Source of the DNA: Anseranas semipalmata
Lineage: Eukaryota; Chordata; Aves; Anseriformes; Anseranatidae
Assembly (NCBI GenBank): GCA_013399115.1
Contig: VXAA01000931.1
Coordinates: 24,154-88,153 of the forward strand
Reading direction: 5' to 3'
DNA: 64,000 nt
Position numbers and translations under genes: made by a program
In this document: in pieces, positions 49,926 through 61,740 of the stretch
How positions within the stretch are numbered: the stretch's first letter is position 1
How the letters are laid out: each line of letters opens with the position of its first letter
The notes under the pieces: model-generated
Databases searched by the model: none
The model's input: the letters and a program-made list of their open reading frames with translations, nothing else
What the model was told of the DNA's origin: nothing

Positions 49926-52900
49926 TCAAATTAAAAACACTTTACTGGAGTGGAAGTATAAACACTGAAACGCTGCTTCTAATGGGGTACAAATGCTATT
50001 GCTTCTGTAAACACGCCCGCTCGCTGTCACATTACAACAGCCAACATCAGTGAAAACAACTGCACTGAAACAATGCACCCAAAGGCTTTCCAAAATGCAG
50101 AGGACATCTGAGAAGTTTGGGCATCTCAAATTATGTTTATAAAGGGCAAGCTCCACGTCAGTGGCTGGGAGGAGCACGACCCGAAATTTCAATGTGGCCC
50201 AGCACAAGAGCTGGGGATTGCATTGCAGAGGAGCAACGTGGTGAGCACTCAGCACGTGCTGCTGCTCCTCACCTGGAGAACGGTGTGATCCCTCGACGTC
50301 CTCCTGGGGACAGCCGCGGGTCCTTCCCACACAGAGGAAGGTGGGACCATTCATGCACCCAAGAGGCCAGCCATCCCTTCTGCCCAGCACCTGTATGAAT
50401 GCTCCTCCACCATCGGCACCTTCTCCTCCCAGGGCCCTTGCCCACCAAGGGGCAGCACTGGCTTGCAACACGTTCCCATCTACTACCTGCAGGAAACAAC
50501 ATGGACAACACATGGAAGGCAACATCACCAAAAGAGTCATTTGCAAGAGCACATGCCCTAGGGGGGGAATCAGCACATTTTGACCAGATGCCCTGCCCTT
50601 GGCTTGCCGCTTCATAAAGCTCAGCAGCAGCAGGAGACAAAACCGAACGTCTCTGTTCCCTCTTTAGGCACCCTTTACGTCACTGCCCTTAGACCAGTTC
50701 GAAACCTACGGTATGGGCTTCAGTTTGGCCTCAGAGGTACAGCTACCCTTGTTACCATCAGCTTCCATTCCAAACAACACCGACATCATGCTACAGCCCA
50801 GTCTAACCCTACAGTCACCATAGCAAGCAAAACAGTCGGGGATGTCAGGGGAAATTTAACCTACTTGCTATCTGCCAGTTTGGAACAAATGGACCTAGGA
50901 ATACTTCTGAAACAGATAGGAAGAAAAACAAAGCCTCGCAGAGCATTTCACAAGGCTTGTGTTTAGAATAGCTGTGCAACATGAGAACAAATCTGCCAAA
51001 GACAAAAAGGCAAGAAATTAAAAACTCTTGGCTGCACACTTTTAAAAGATAATAGATAGGGAAAGGGCAGTCAAAAGATTTCTCTCTCTGCAGCACAGCC
51101 ATACAAGTTAAGCATTTCACAGCTAGGAGCACTGCGCGTGGTAGCTAGCCATTACATAAAAGTTATACAAAGGTAAGGCTCCAGGTTGCTCACGTATGCA
51201 GTCCAGTTCAAGGGATGGAGTAAGAAGAGGGGGAAAAAAGGAGCAGCACCTGGGACAAATACATCATCGGGCAGGCAGCGCTGGTTCTGTGCCAGAAGCC
51301 GGGGGTGACACTTAGGCCAACCCTTTGAAGATACAAGAAATGCAGAAGAAACCTCCATGAAGAACGCAAGTGGTGAAGTTATCAGTGGACTGAACTGTTC
51401 AGTGAAACAGAGCAATAACTCAACCTGCCTCTGTTCTAACAAGTGCTTCCACAGAAAGTTAAAGAACAATTTTAACAATTACTATTAAGAAATCCAGTCT
51501 TCACCCAACTAGCTCGCATACCCGCTGCCAGTTTCAGCAACGCTCACAGGTGCCCGTAACTTTCCCAATGCTTCCCCAGCACATCTGGCTGCCCCGGCAA
51601 TGCCAGCGGTCCTGCCATGAGGCATGAAGGTGTGGAGAAGCGAGCGCCCAGGGACTGGTGGAAGCTGAGATGAAGGATCCACGCCTGGCTCAGCTCCACC
51701 AGCTCCATCCAGCACCCCACGGCACATGCTGCTGCCGTGCATGCCACAGCCAAGGGAGACTTCCAGTTGGCCAAAGCCGCTCGCCAGGCGCCCAGTGACG
51801 CACAGCGCGCGCTCTCGCTTCGTTTTCCTTGCACCTCCCCTCTCGCTCCATGCGAACCTCTGTGCACGCTGTGAGGAACTTAAGTAAGGCGTACATCACT
51901 CGTGCCACATTCTGCACAGTCTCGAAATCGGGGGGAATTTTGTTCAGGGTGCTGGAGCTGGAGCCACGCTGCAGAGCGGGAGCAGCAGGGAGCTCTCTCG
52001 GTGAGCAGTGCGTGCACAGATTCCTGTAAAATTAAATGCACAGAGCTTGTAAAATTTCTCAAACCAGCCTTACCACAAAAAATCAAGGATTACCCTTTAT
52101 GGAAGTTTTGAGACAACCTTGTTTGTTAACTGTGAAGGAGAAGCTGGCAGCTGGACAGGCCACGGGTTTCGTTTACAGCAGTGAAAGTTCCCAAAAAACT
52201 GCTCTCCCCAGCAGTCTGCGACTTCCCACTCTCGGCCCACTCAGCCCCAGCGTGCAGCGCGGAGACCTTTACAAACGCAAAACGAACCAGCATAAAGAGC
52301 ATTTTTGTCAGAACAAACATCACGTTTAGCCCCATTTTTCTTTTTCCCATTTGGCTGCATAGTCCCGATCTCCTCAAGACTGCACTTCTCCAAGCGATGA
52401 CCAAGGTACCATTCCCCAAAAGACACTGTTGAATATTGTTCCCTACTGTCACCAGAAACCTGTTGCTTTCCCCCTTCCTATGGGGAAGGGTGTTTGCATC
52501 TCACTTCTACCGCGCTCCCACCCTTGCGGACAAGAGAGCCAAGGAAGCGGGAGCAGGTTACCAGGACAGCTCGCGGTGTTGTCCAGGTGCAGACTGGTTT
52601 GTAACTATTTGTGTCCCCCCTCTTTTCTCCTCGCTATATCACATCTCCCCAGCCAGCTCCTCACCTTCGACATCACCTGGAAGACAACCACGGCGGCTCG
52701 GGCACTTGCTGAGGTCGCAAACCGCTCTTGCACCTTCTTTCTCCAGCGCTTTTCCCTTCCACCCAGAGAGGTGAGGATCTCATCGGCGCCGTGGCACAAA
52801 ACACTCCTCAGTGGAGCCCTGCACCCACCGAAATGCGCTGCTTGTTATTTTTGCCTGAATCTGTAACTCTCACACACGCTGGGAGAACCAGTCCTGCTCA

Positions 52901-53500
52901 GGAGAAGCCATTTTCATGGGACTGTGGAGATGAAGAAAGACCTGGCTGCTCTCGGTGGTGCAGCTGGGAGGGTACGGGGAGCCCTCCCTCTGTTTTGTGC
53001 CTCTCTGACCTTGTTGGACCGCCAGACCTGCAGCCCCCGTTTCTCACAGACTGCGGCTTTGTGCTTTGGTAACAACCCTGGTTTTGGGGTGGTGAGGTGA
53101 GCAGACCATCTTCCGTTAATCATAAACCTGACACTGCTGGGCAAGCCGAAAAAACAGTCATATGATCAGGAAAAAAGCCTATGAAATGCAGGTCTTGTCC
53201 TTGCATTCAGCCTTGGGGAAGGTGGTCTGCTCAACCACAAACCTTTCCAAACTCCCAGGCAAACACAAGCAGAAGGATTGCACAGCTCTAGCCCAACGCT
53301 GCGACATCCTTCCATCCTCTGGAGCTCACCCTTTCGCAGGTGGGAGGGAAAACCACTGCAGCCACAGCACCCTCAGGCAGAGCAAGGCAACCCAGGTTCA
53401 TCTCCCTGAGGGTGCTTCTCACCTTTGAGCACGGTCAGGAGCTCCGCTGTCTCTGATTGCACAGGGGGCAAAAATGAGCTCAGCAAGAAAACACCCATTA
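49926..53500. other. intronic GC-richer block with long chance frames
   Basis: A broad, moderately GC-rich block. The minus-strand frame 50615-49926 is open for 229 codons, and 51917-51509 is open in several frames. I recognise no domain, repeat family or splice context, so I do not call a gene. Confidence 0.35.
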
Positions 53501-53562
53501 GCCCAGGTCTCTCTGACTCAGCTTGTCCTTCTGTAAAATGGGAGTTACATCTCTGCAGGGCA
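53501..53562 (+). repeat. MIR/L2-like ancient repeat relic
   Basis: The plus strand has 'ctctgactcagcttgtccttctgtaaaatgggagttacatctctgcag', close to the MIR/L2 block around 'ctcagtttcctcatctgtaaaatgggg'. Only the core is recognisable, and the assignment is by eye. Confidence 0.4.
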
Positions 53563-56500
53563 AAGGGTAGACTTTCATCCCCTTCACAGCATATTCCAGT
53601 ACCGAACTATCCCTAGACTGTCTTCCCACAATTTCCTACTCTCAAAGAGCAGGAGCACTGGTTTCTTACAAGAGCTGATCCTAACTGATGCTATTCACTT
53701 TCTTGAGATAAAATACTGGGACCGTTGCACATCAGCCGCCAACTACTAACGCAAATCTTGATTTTTAATGGCAGAACTACAGCCTTAGCAAAGAAAGCAA
53801 ATTACCCAGAAAAGCACTAACAAAGTTGTTGTTTGCAAAGTGAAAGCTGTTCCAAGGCAACTCTTGTACAGCAAGTCCAGACAGCACCATCCTACCCTTT
53901 CCACATGCAGACACAGTATCTGATACCAAGCAGATGGTGGTAGTATCAGGTGTCTGCTGTACACTTATATCAGATACAATAAATAATACACAACTAATGC
54001 AAAATATCAGTTTCATTCTGCTCCTAGTTACTTGAGACTGCACTGCATGCATTACCTTATCTCTAGCTAAATGCAACACATCTGCCCAAACCCATCACTG
54101 AAGACTGAATTAAATTTCCTTGGCAGTAATATTATTATATATGCAGCATGTTTATCTAGTGCTGTCTCTTCTATTTTATATCTTAAGTGTCTTGAAAATG
54201 TAAAAGCAATTCAATTTGCTGCCTACTCAAATACTTTCTACCAGACAATCTAATGGGTCAAACCACGTGAAAAATGGTAATGCCGTTTTCTTTCATCAGT
54301 CCCCTGAAAACAGCAAAAATAAACAATACCCCAAAACCAAAGAACCATTGTTTCTCAAACAGCATGTCATATCAGCAGAAATTTTACTTTGACATTCTTC
54401 TGAATTCCTCATAGTATAATTATTAACATGGTGAATTATTTTTGAAAAATTATCCTGCATGGGCAGAGAATAATTAAGAGTCCAGTAGCACAGCACTTAA
54501 ACAAATGTAACCAGATAGGATTACACTTGCACAACAGTCATGAGGGAAAACTGCTAGCCCTGAAGGCTGTGAGAGTCCTTCAAAGTAGTCAATAAATAGA
54601 GAGGAAAGGTGACTCAAGCAGATGAAAACGACCCATATGACTTAAATTACTTGACCTTCAATAAAGGTTCAACAAGATACCTCATATCATAGAGAGTAGG
54701 TATTAATTCACATGAAAGCAGTGTGCAATGGGAACAGCGGACCTTCCCACCCTGTGAGAAGGACCTTGACGAGCAGAGGACTTTGGAGTTAGTTTTGGAG
54801 GCCTGGCTCCAACTCTCCCAGTCGCCGGTCAGCTGGGAGGAGGCTTTCACACCACAGAGCACTGCAGGCCTCTGCTGAACCTGGTCCCAAAAAGCCCGTA
54901 CAAGACTGTAGGAAACTCTCACTGCACCTTGAAACTCTGCAAGACAGACCACCCACACAAAACCCAGAGGAACGGCAGGTCCATCCACACGAAAGCCCCA
55001 TCGCTCTGTGCAGCCAGGACTTCTTGACCTGTTTCCCTTCCCAAGGTTGCGTTAACATTACAGGAAATTTTTATAGCACTGTCAAGGGTACCAGGTGGGT
55101 CCTTGAAGCCATCCCACTGACTTGCCAAGGCAGTCCCAAACCCTGACAATGACACATGTGAGGGCTAGGACAAAACTGCATTTGAGCAAAGAGCCCAGTT
55201 CCCTCGTCCAGAGAGGAGACAAGAGCCGGGCACAGATGCTGCCCCATCTCCTCACCCAGGGACACTATGAAGTCTCTCCTGATGAATGACCTTGAGAGGA
55301 AAGGGAATTTGCACTCATCATCCCAAGGTCTTCTGAAAAGCTAGCATCTGCCAATAAAAAACAAGGAAGAAACAAAAAAAAGACCAGCAACTCTCTTGGA
55401 ACATGTCAATAAAGGTCAATGGCCATTAGCTGTGGGAAAAGGGCTTTCAATGAAAGGGATATATAAAAAGAAAAATATAACGCAACATTACAGATCTACT
55501 TCCAGCTGTGCCAGCAGGAATAGGAAAACCTGGCTTGCAGCACTGTGTTGGCAAGTGGTGAAATTCACAGGCAGAAGCAGCCAAGGAATGACACCAACCA
55601 GCTGACATCTAGATGTCTTCACTCAGGCTTTCTGCTTTTTAATTGCACTAGCACAGTAGTATTGCATCAACACTAATGAAGTAAAACACAGAGCAATTTG
55701 CTCAGGTCTGATCTCCATAATTGGCATATTCTTCGTGCCCAGTGTGAACCTCACAGCCATGGGCAGGGCACCAACGTCAGGGTACAGCCACCAGGGGAAC
55801 TGATGCAATGAAGGAAATCACCACCTCTCACTGAAGAAAAGTATATCGCTGAGCCCAAAGGGCAACTCCTGAGATTCTCAAATGTACCCAGACACGAGAT
55901 TCATCCCTCTTTGTTTCATAAAGCCTACTGAAGTGATTCCAGGTTTTTACTTCTCCCATTTTAATCTTCACAGTGTTATCCCACATAAATACTTCTGCAC
56001 CAGGTAAATGGTCTGTAAACTAAGCTAATCAAACACAGTAGAGTGGTTTAATCAGTATCTAGGAGGTCAGTAGAGGCAAAGACAGTTTTAGAGATGCCTG
56101 ACTGAAAAGAGGTCAGCTGCCTTTAAAGGGTTAATGATCCAACAGGAAAGTATTGAATGTTTAAAAAAAATGTGATGGTTAATAGTGCATATCTTCACTA
56201 TATGGCTCTGAGCTGTAATTTCTCCTTGACTCCTGGCTAGACCAAAACAAATTTTAACCATCTTTATGAGACTATACAAATGCATACAGCAAACACAGTG
56301 CATTAAAGCAGATGCAGCATATTGAAAAGAGCTCAATTAAAGTGTGGAATGCTTCTTGCAAATAAAGGGTCGGGTGAATAACCAACCTCCATATAAATTG
56401 CCTGATGCTGTATCCCAGTAAAGCTCCACTATCTTGCGGAGCTGTTCCAAAACAGGACTTATTTGTGACGTGTGGCATAATGTATTTTTTTCAATCCAAA

Positions 56501-56908
56501 AGAAATTGTAAATCCAAATTTACAAATTTTTATTTTTTCTCTCTGCCAGACAGATTTTTTTGTACATGTGTATACATTACTAAGAAGGGCTGCTGTATAT
56601 TTCCATACTGAGAACAGTCTCAGTACTTTTGAACAGATTATCTAACCAGACAAAAAAAAAGCTAGCTGAAGGGAAACCATACTCACAGACAATTTGGGAA
56701 AAACACAGGAAAATATGCACTAAATTATTGATTAAAATTTGCCAGCATTAATTGACTAATGCTTCTGCTTCTGGGAGGATCACTCACCTATGTTTTGCTG
56801 GATTGTCCTATGACATCCAATGTGCTTTAGGGCTGAGCCTTTACAGTATTTATGATAAGAAAGTAAACATGACCAGGGTAAGAGGAGGGGAAAAATTTAC
56901 ATACTGTG
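53563..56908 (-). other. intronic DNA, no supported gene
   Basis: AT-rich unique sequence with a mildly GC-richer part at 54720-55260. No gene, RNA gene or further repeat is recognised. Confidence 0.5.
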
Positions 56909-56992
56909 GATATACATATATGTGTGTGTATACATATATATATACCTGTGTGTGTGTGTGTGTGTATATATGTATATATATATATATAATTT
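56909..56992. repeat. compound (TG)n/(TA)n microsatellite
   Basis: Alternating purine-pyrimidine DNA: ATATACATATATGTGTGTGT, then ATATATATA, a (TG)9-type run and a (TA)n run. It is capable of Z-DNA or cruciform structure and expected to vary in length. Confidence 0.92.
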
Positions 56993-58680
56993 TTTGGCTT
57001 TCTTCACTTGTCCCTGTAATAAATACCTTCTCTCTCTAGAATCAAGACCGACTTCTAAAAATCTAAGTATCTGACCCAGTTCTCCCCAGCCAAAATATCT
57101 TCATCAGTGACCAGTATTTCAATCAGATCCCACTGCCCATTCAGCAAACACTCAGCACCGTGCCTGATTTGCAGGCTGATGCCATGCACCAGGTCTGACA
57201 CAGCAGGTGGAGTCCTGCATTGCTTGTTTTATTCATAATATTCACTTCAGTGAAAATATGCCATTTACAGGGTTCTTACAAGTTCTTTGCATGAGGTTTC
57301 TAGCATGCTTTGATTTAGGAGGTACAAGTTTTAAACTTGCAGGGAAAATCTACACCTAAATATAACATAAAATCCGGAAGATTAGGAAATTATTAAGCTG
57401 ATGGGGGATATTTAATGTTCTTGTTTTAAAGACAACATTTCTTTTTTACTGGTTTGGCTCAAGAGTTATCTGTATTTTTGGAAATCAGAGATGGAAATGT
57501 TAAACCTGAATGGCTGGTATGTGAATCAGCTTCAGTTTTTAAGGGCATGAGTCAGGATTCAACAGAGCTGGAGGATTAACTGGAAATGATAACTGTTAAT
57601 TTTCACATCTTCTACGGTTAGGAGGAAGCACAGGGCAAGTGCAAAAAAATACAGAGAAAATACATTTATAGCACATAATCGCCGCTTTCGGGGGACACCT
57701 CACAGCTGTCTCCAAAGGATCAGAGCTGCAAAAGTTCCAAAATTCAGTAAGGCTGTTCAATCCCAGCCAGGGCTGGCATGCCAGCGCGGGATGAGGAAGC
57801 ACTGCAAATTGCAAACCACTGTCCGTGGCTGGTGAGAGAACCTGGAGGTTTGAAACCGTATTAACAAGGTAATCTGATAGAGATTTGGGCAAGAACAAAG
57901 TATTCATTGAAATGGCATACTCATGAAGTTACAGTTATCAAATGTACTAAAATTGCTAGGATTCATACATCTGGCACAGCCTGTGCCAAGCACTTTACAG
58001 AACAGTTGCAATAGTAGTTTACCGTTTGCACAATAAATGTTTGCCTCTTGGGTTTAAAACATTTAATGCTGAGTCTGTGAGTGAGAGCTAAGTTTGGTTT
58101 TATAATTACAGATAAGAAGGTTAAATATGTTTTAACCAAAAAAGAAAAAAGAAGGAAAAAAAAGAAAGAAAGAAACCAGACATGATTTTTCCTCCTAACA
58201 GGGCTAAAAAAAGACACTATGAAATTTAAATTTCAGACAGGAAATATTCACTTTCCTAGTTAAATGTGAAAAAAAAAAAAAAGACTCCATAAAAAGCTTT
58301 CAGTTACTGTAAGATCTGAGCAGAAATTTAACCTCACAGTGTACAGTGGCATGACCTAGTATGACTGCAGACTGCTGCAGGGGGACAATTTGCACGATGG
58401 AGAAGAAAAAAATGCTCAACTGAATGAGTACATTGGAGTTTTCTGAGCAAAAGTGGCTCAACAGCAAAGATCAGAATATCACAGATTAAATAGAAAAAAA
58501 GTGTCAGCTTCTACATTTCGAGAACAGTTCATTAATTTTGTTCCACCGTGCAATATTTTGCAAATTCTAAGCTGTGACATGTGGAGTGTTACCAGCTAAA
58601 ATATGCTGGCTCCTTCTGGTGTGTTGCAACCAATTTTGAAAACTATCACAGGGTGATGAGGGTTTTCTAGACAGCTTGAG
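56993..58680 (-). other. intronic DNA, no supported gene
   Basis: AT-rich unique sequence with A/G-rich low-complexity runs at about 58137-58178 and 58269-58282. No exon or repeat family is recognised. Confidence 0.5.
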
Positions 58681-58983
58681 GAGAACACTTCGCGGAGAAC
58701 ATAAATATATCCTCTTCTCTCCGTACTTAGGCTGCAGAGGCACCACAAGTACAGACACCACGGTCGGCAGCTGCGGGATTAAGGAGAGGAAACAAGCAGA
58801 AGAGCCACGAAAGCGGTGCAACAGCGAGGGCGTAGCAGCAGCAGGCTGTCCCTCGCGGAGGCTGTCGCGCTGGGACGTCCCCGCGCAGCAGCACGGGCGC
58901 ACGCGACTGCAGCCCCGCTGATGCGAAGGAACAGGCAGCGCCTGTGCGCTAGGGCGCTGGGATCTCCGGAGGTAACTTCAGCG
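58681..58983. other. CpG-rich patch directly abutting a CR1 copy
   Basis: CpG-dense sequence, especially 58840-58983, ending at the 5' break of the CR1 fragment. CCGGAG|GTAACT at 58970-58978 is a donor-like site on the plus strand. It could be an alternative promoter or first exon, or older CpG-rich DNA into which CR1 inserted. Nothing coding is recognised. Confidence 0.3.
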
Positions 58984-59277
58984 CCTAAAGGGGGCCTGTA
59001 GGAAAGGTGGTGAGAGACTTTGCACCAAGGCCTGCACTGACAGGACAAGGGTTTTAAACTAAAAGAGGGGAGATTTGGATTAGATATTAGGAAGAAATTC
59101 TTTACTATGAGGGCGGTGAGGCCCGGGAACAGGTTGCCCAGAGAAGCTGTGGATGCCCCGTCCCTGGAAGTGCTCAAGGCCTGGGCTGGTGGGAGGTGTC
59201 CCTGCCCATGGCAGGGGGCTGGAACCAGACGAGCTTTAAGGTCCCTTCCAACCCAAACCATTCTGAGATTCCAAGAT
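58984..59277 (+). mobile_element. CR1 LINE 3' fragment, sense on +
   Basis: It begins at 'cctaaagggggcctgtaggaaag' and continues through the CR1 RT C-terminal frame (R-L-P-R-E-A-V-D-A-P-S-L-E-V-L near 59130-59180). It then runs through TGCCCATGGCAGGGGGCTGG and ends with CCCTTCCAACCCAAACCATT and a decayed terminal repeat. Compared with the usual CR1 end, two short internal deletions are apparent, near 59046 and 59188. It is the least diverged CR1 copy in the window. It is 5'-truncated and cannot be active. Confidence 0.9.
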
Positions 59278-60042
59278 ATATGCCTTTTCACACACACACC
59301 CCTCATTATATCCTATTAAAAACATCAATTTTTAGGTTGTCTTTCTTCAGGCCTTTTGGGAAATGTCCTCTATACCCTCGATCTAGGGAAAAGCTTCTTA
59401 CATATGATGGGTTTAATCGCGATAGAAAAATCACTGGAAAACAGGACTCCACTAGCAGACTCAGAGCTACCCTGTCCCAGTGGACAGATGCTCTCTTTGA
59501 GGCCTCCCCTGGGCAACGTCATCACCTTCCCTCAAAGGCTATCCTAGAGCTTCACCAGGCGATTTCTTGGCGATGTTTTGATGCTGAGCCCCAGCCTTCC
59601 TTCCTGCTGACAGCTACTGTCTCTGGTCCCATCCACCTTGCCCACGGAGCAAAGTTACTCGCTTCCTCCTTGCACAGCATTTGGGTTTTGTTTTCCTGAA
59701 AAAAATTTTGCCCATAACATTGCTACCGAGCCTGTGATTTCAGCGTTTGTCTCATCCTAGCACAGAGCAGAAGCCTGCATTTAAACCTCGTACCTATCGC
59801 TTTCAGCCCAGATCTCCAACCTGCTGAGATGGTTTTGAAACGTGACTCTCTGCTCCCATGTCTTCCAGCCACGTGTTACCTGCAGGTGCAATACGGAGAC
59901 TCGTGGCTCCTTCCACCGTGGCATTTTGGAAGGCGCTGAGCAGCACCGGGAGCAGGACAGAGCCCAGCAGAACCACTGCTGGTCCACCCAGTAAGTCAGG
60001 CACCTTCTCTGTGAGACCTATCTTTCTCTGTTACCTCATCTA
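59278..60042 (-). other. intronic DNA, no supported gene
   Basis: Unique sequence of mixed composition. The open frames here have no recognisable family. Confidence 0.45.
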
Positions 60043-60322
60043 AATACAGAATAGAATGGAATAGAATAGAATACGTATAATAATACATATGTATAGCAAT
60101 ATATATATATATATAAAATATATGTATATATTGTTATTATATACTCTGATATGGAATATAATAATATGACATAATAGATAATATATAAAACATACTGTTG
60201 TATAATATATATCTAAACATATTTCTGCATCAAATATATATTTATAAACAAATATATTTATATATTTGTATATTATACACACACACACACATATATATAC
60301 AAATATATATAAAATATAACAG
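60043..60322. repeat. AT-rich low-complexity / microsatellite block
   Basis: It starts with imperfect GAATA pentamers (60046-60072). It then runs through (TA)n tracts and (CA)n (about 60277-60290) for about 280 bp with almost no C or G outside the CA run. Frames open across it are artefacts of composition. Confidence 0.9.
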
Positions 60323-61740
60323 CAGTTATTTTGGGTCACTACTGGGCAAACTGTTACGTGATTGCCCAAAACAGCTTATAAACCCCCCAGCCCTTGATCA
60401 TGTGGATACTTCCACCCACGGAATGGCTGGGTTCATTAGGGGCATACTAGAAACTTTGCTTCCGAGGAGTTTGGGGGTGCAGAAACATTTGGCAGCAGCA
60501 GCCAGAACAACAGACCCAACAACAGCTTTTAACAACTGCAGTGTCCTCGACTGTGGACGAGCACACCTCCACACAGGGGAAATGCTGCTCTAAGCGCTGC
60601 CGCCTCTAAAACTGCAGATGACAATCAGCAATTAGGAGCCTAGACCCACCGCGGTGCCTGGGTTTAGGCACCAACAATCTTTAAGACAAGATGGGTTAAT
60701 ACGCAGCCAAGTACCTCACCGGCCTTTTAGAGACTGTTTCTGCCTGGGCGAAGAAGAAATTGCAGTGCAAACTACTAGATCATCAGTGACTTTTCTTTTG
60801 TCTGGCCTTAAGCCGTGGAAGGATAGCCACCCAAAACTGGAATTAATAAATTCAATTGCCACTGGCTTTACCCATTTTCTTAATAAAACTGCTACAGAAG
60901 ATTGCAATACCATGGATACCTTTCCTGCCTATTTCTTTTGTTACAATACCACTGTTGATAGGTGGAGGGATGAAACAATAAAGCTTCCAAACTATAGCAC
61001 TGGGCATTCAAGAAGAGAAAACTACTTCTCATCCGGTCCAGTTGCCAAAGCTGAGCAACACGTGGGTTTGGATGTCTGCCCACTGCTACACGTCTATGTT
61101 CCCATTTTTTTTTCTGTTGTTGCCTGAATGTCCACGCTGACCAAAGACATTTGCTCTACTGAGCATCACAGAGGACAATAACAGGGCAGACCACACAAAA
61201 AAAAGGCAGATAAATTAATGAAATAAACAAAGCTGGAAAGAAAAGAGGAGAGGCAACTCTCCCCCCCCCCCTTATCTCTTCCAGTTACATTAGGTATTAT
61301 TTATTAACTGCTTATGTAAAATATTTTAGGTACAATGACTGTTTTCAGAAAATTATGACTTTGAACTCCGGCAGTGGAAATAAAAACTTGCAGAAGGTCA
61401 CAGTGCTCACTCTCTGAATACCACAAATCTAATCCTGTGATTTCATACTTACAGGAAAACTTTTGTTCCTGTAGCTTTTCACAGGGCTAAAACCCTAGGA
61501 TGCCTGGGTCCAACAGGGCTCATGTGATGTTTCTGAGCTAACACCAGTCAAGGGAATGGATGACTGCAGATCCTGCCTTTTGCTAAACAATAAATAAGGA
61601 AAGGGAACGGAGCAATATGAAGGGACTCTCCAGCAATACAATGACTGTGATAAAAACCGGCAGGCCAGAAAACGTGGAAAACACCTGTAATTGAAAATGA
61701 GAATAGCCCCCAGATGATGGAAAATAACTTACTCGTTTGC
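60323..61740 (-). other. intronic DNA near the presumed promoter
   Basis: Unique DNA. The plus frame 60654-61127 is open for 157 codons but matches no family I know. A pure run of about a dozen C lies at about 61259-61270. Confidence 0.4.

Noticed and set aside
60040..60369. Minus-strand frame rich in Ile and Tyr
   Set aside because: It is made entirely of AT microsatellite; the translation is a composition artefact.
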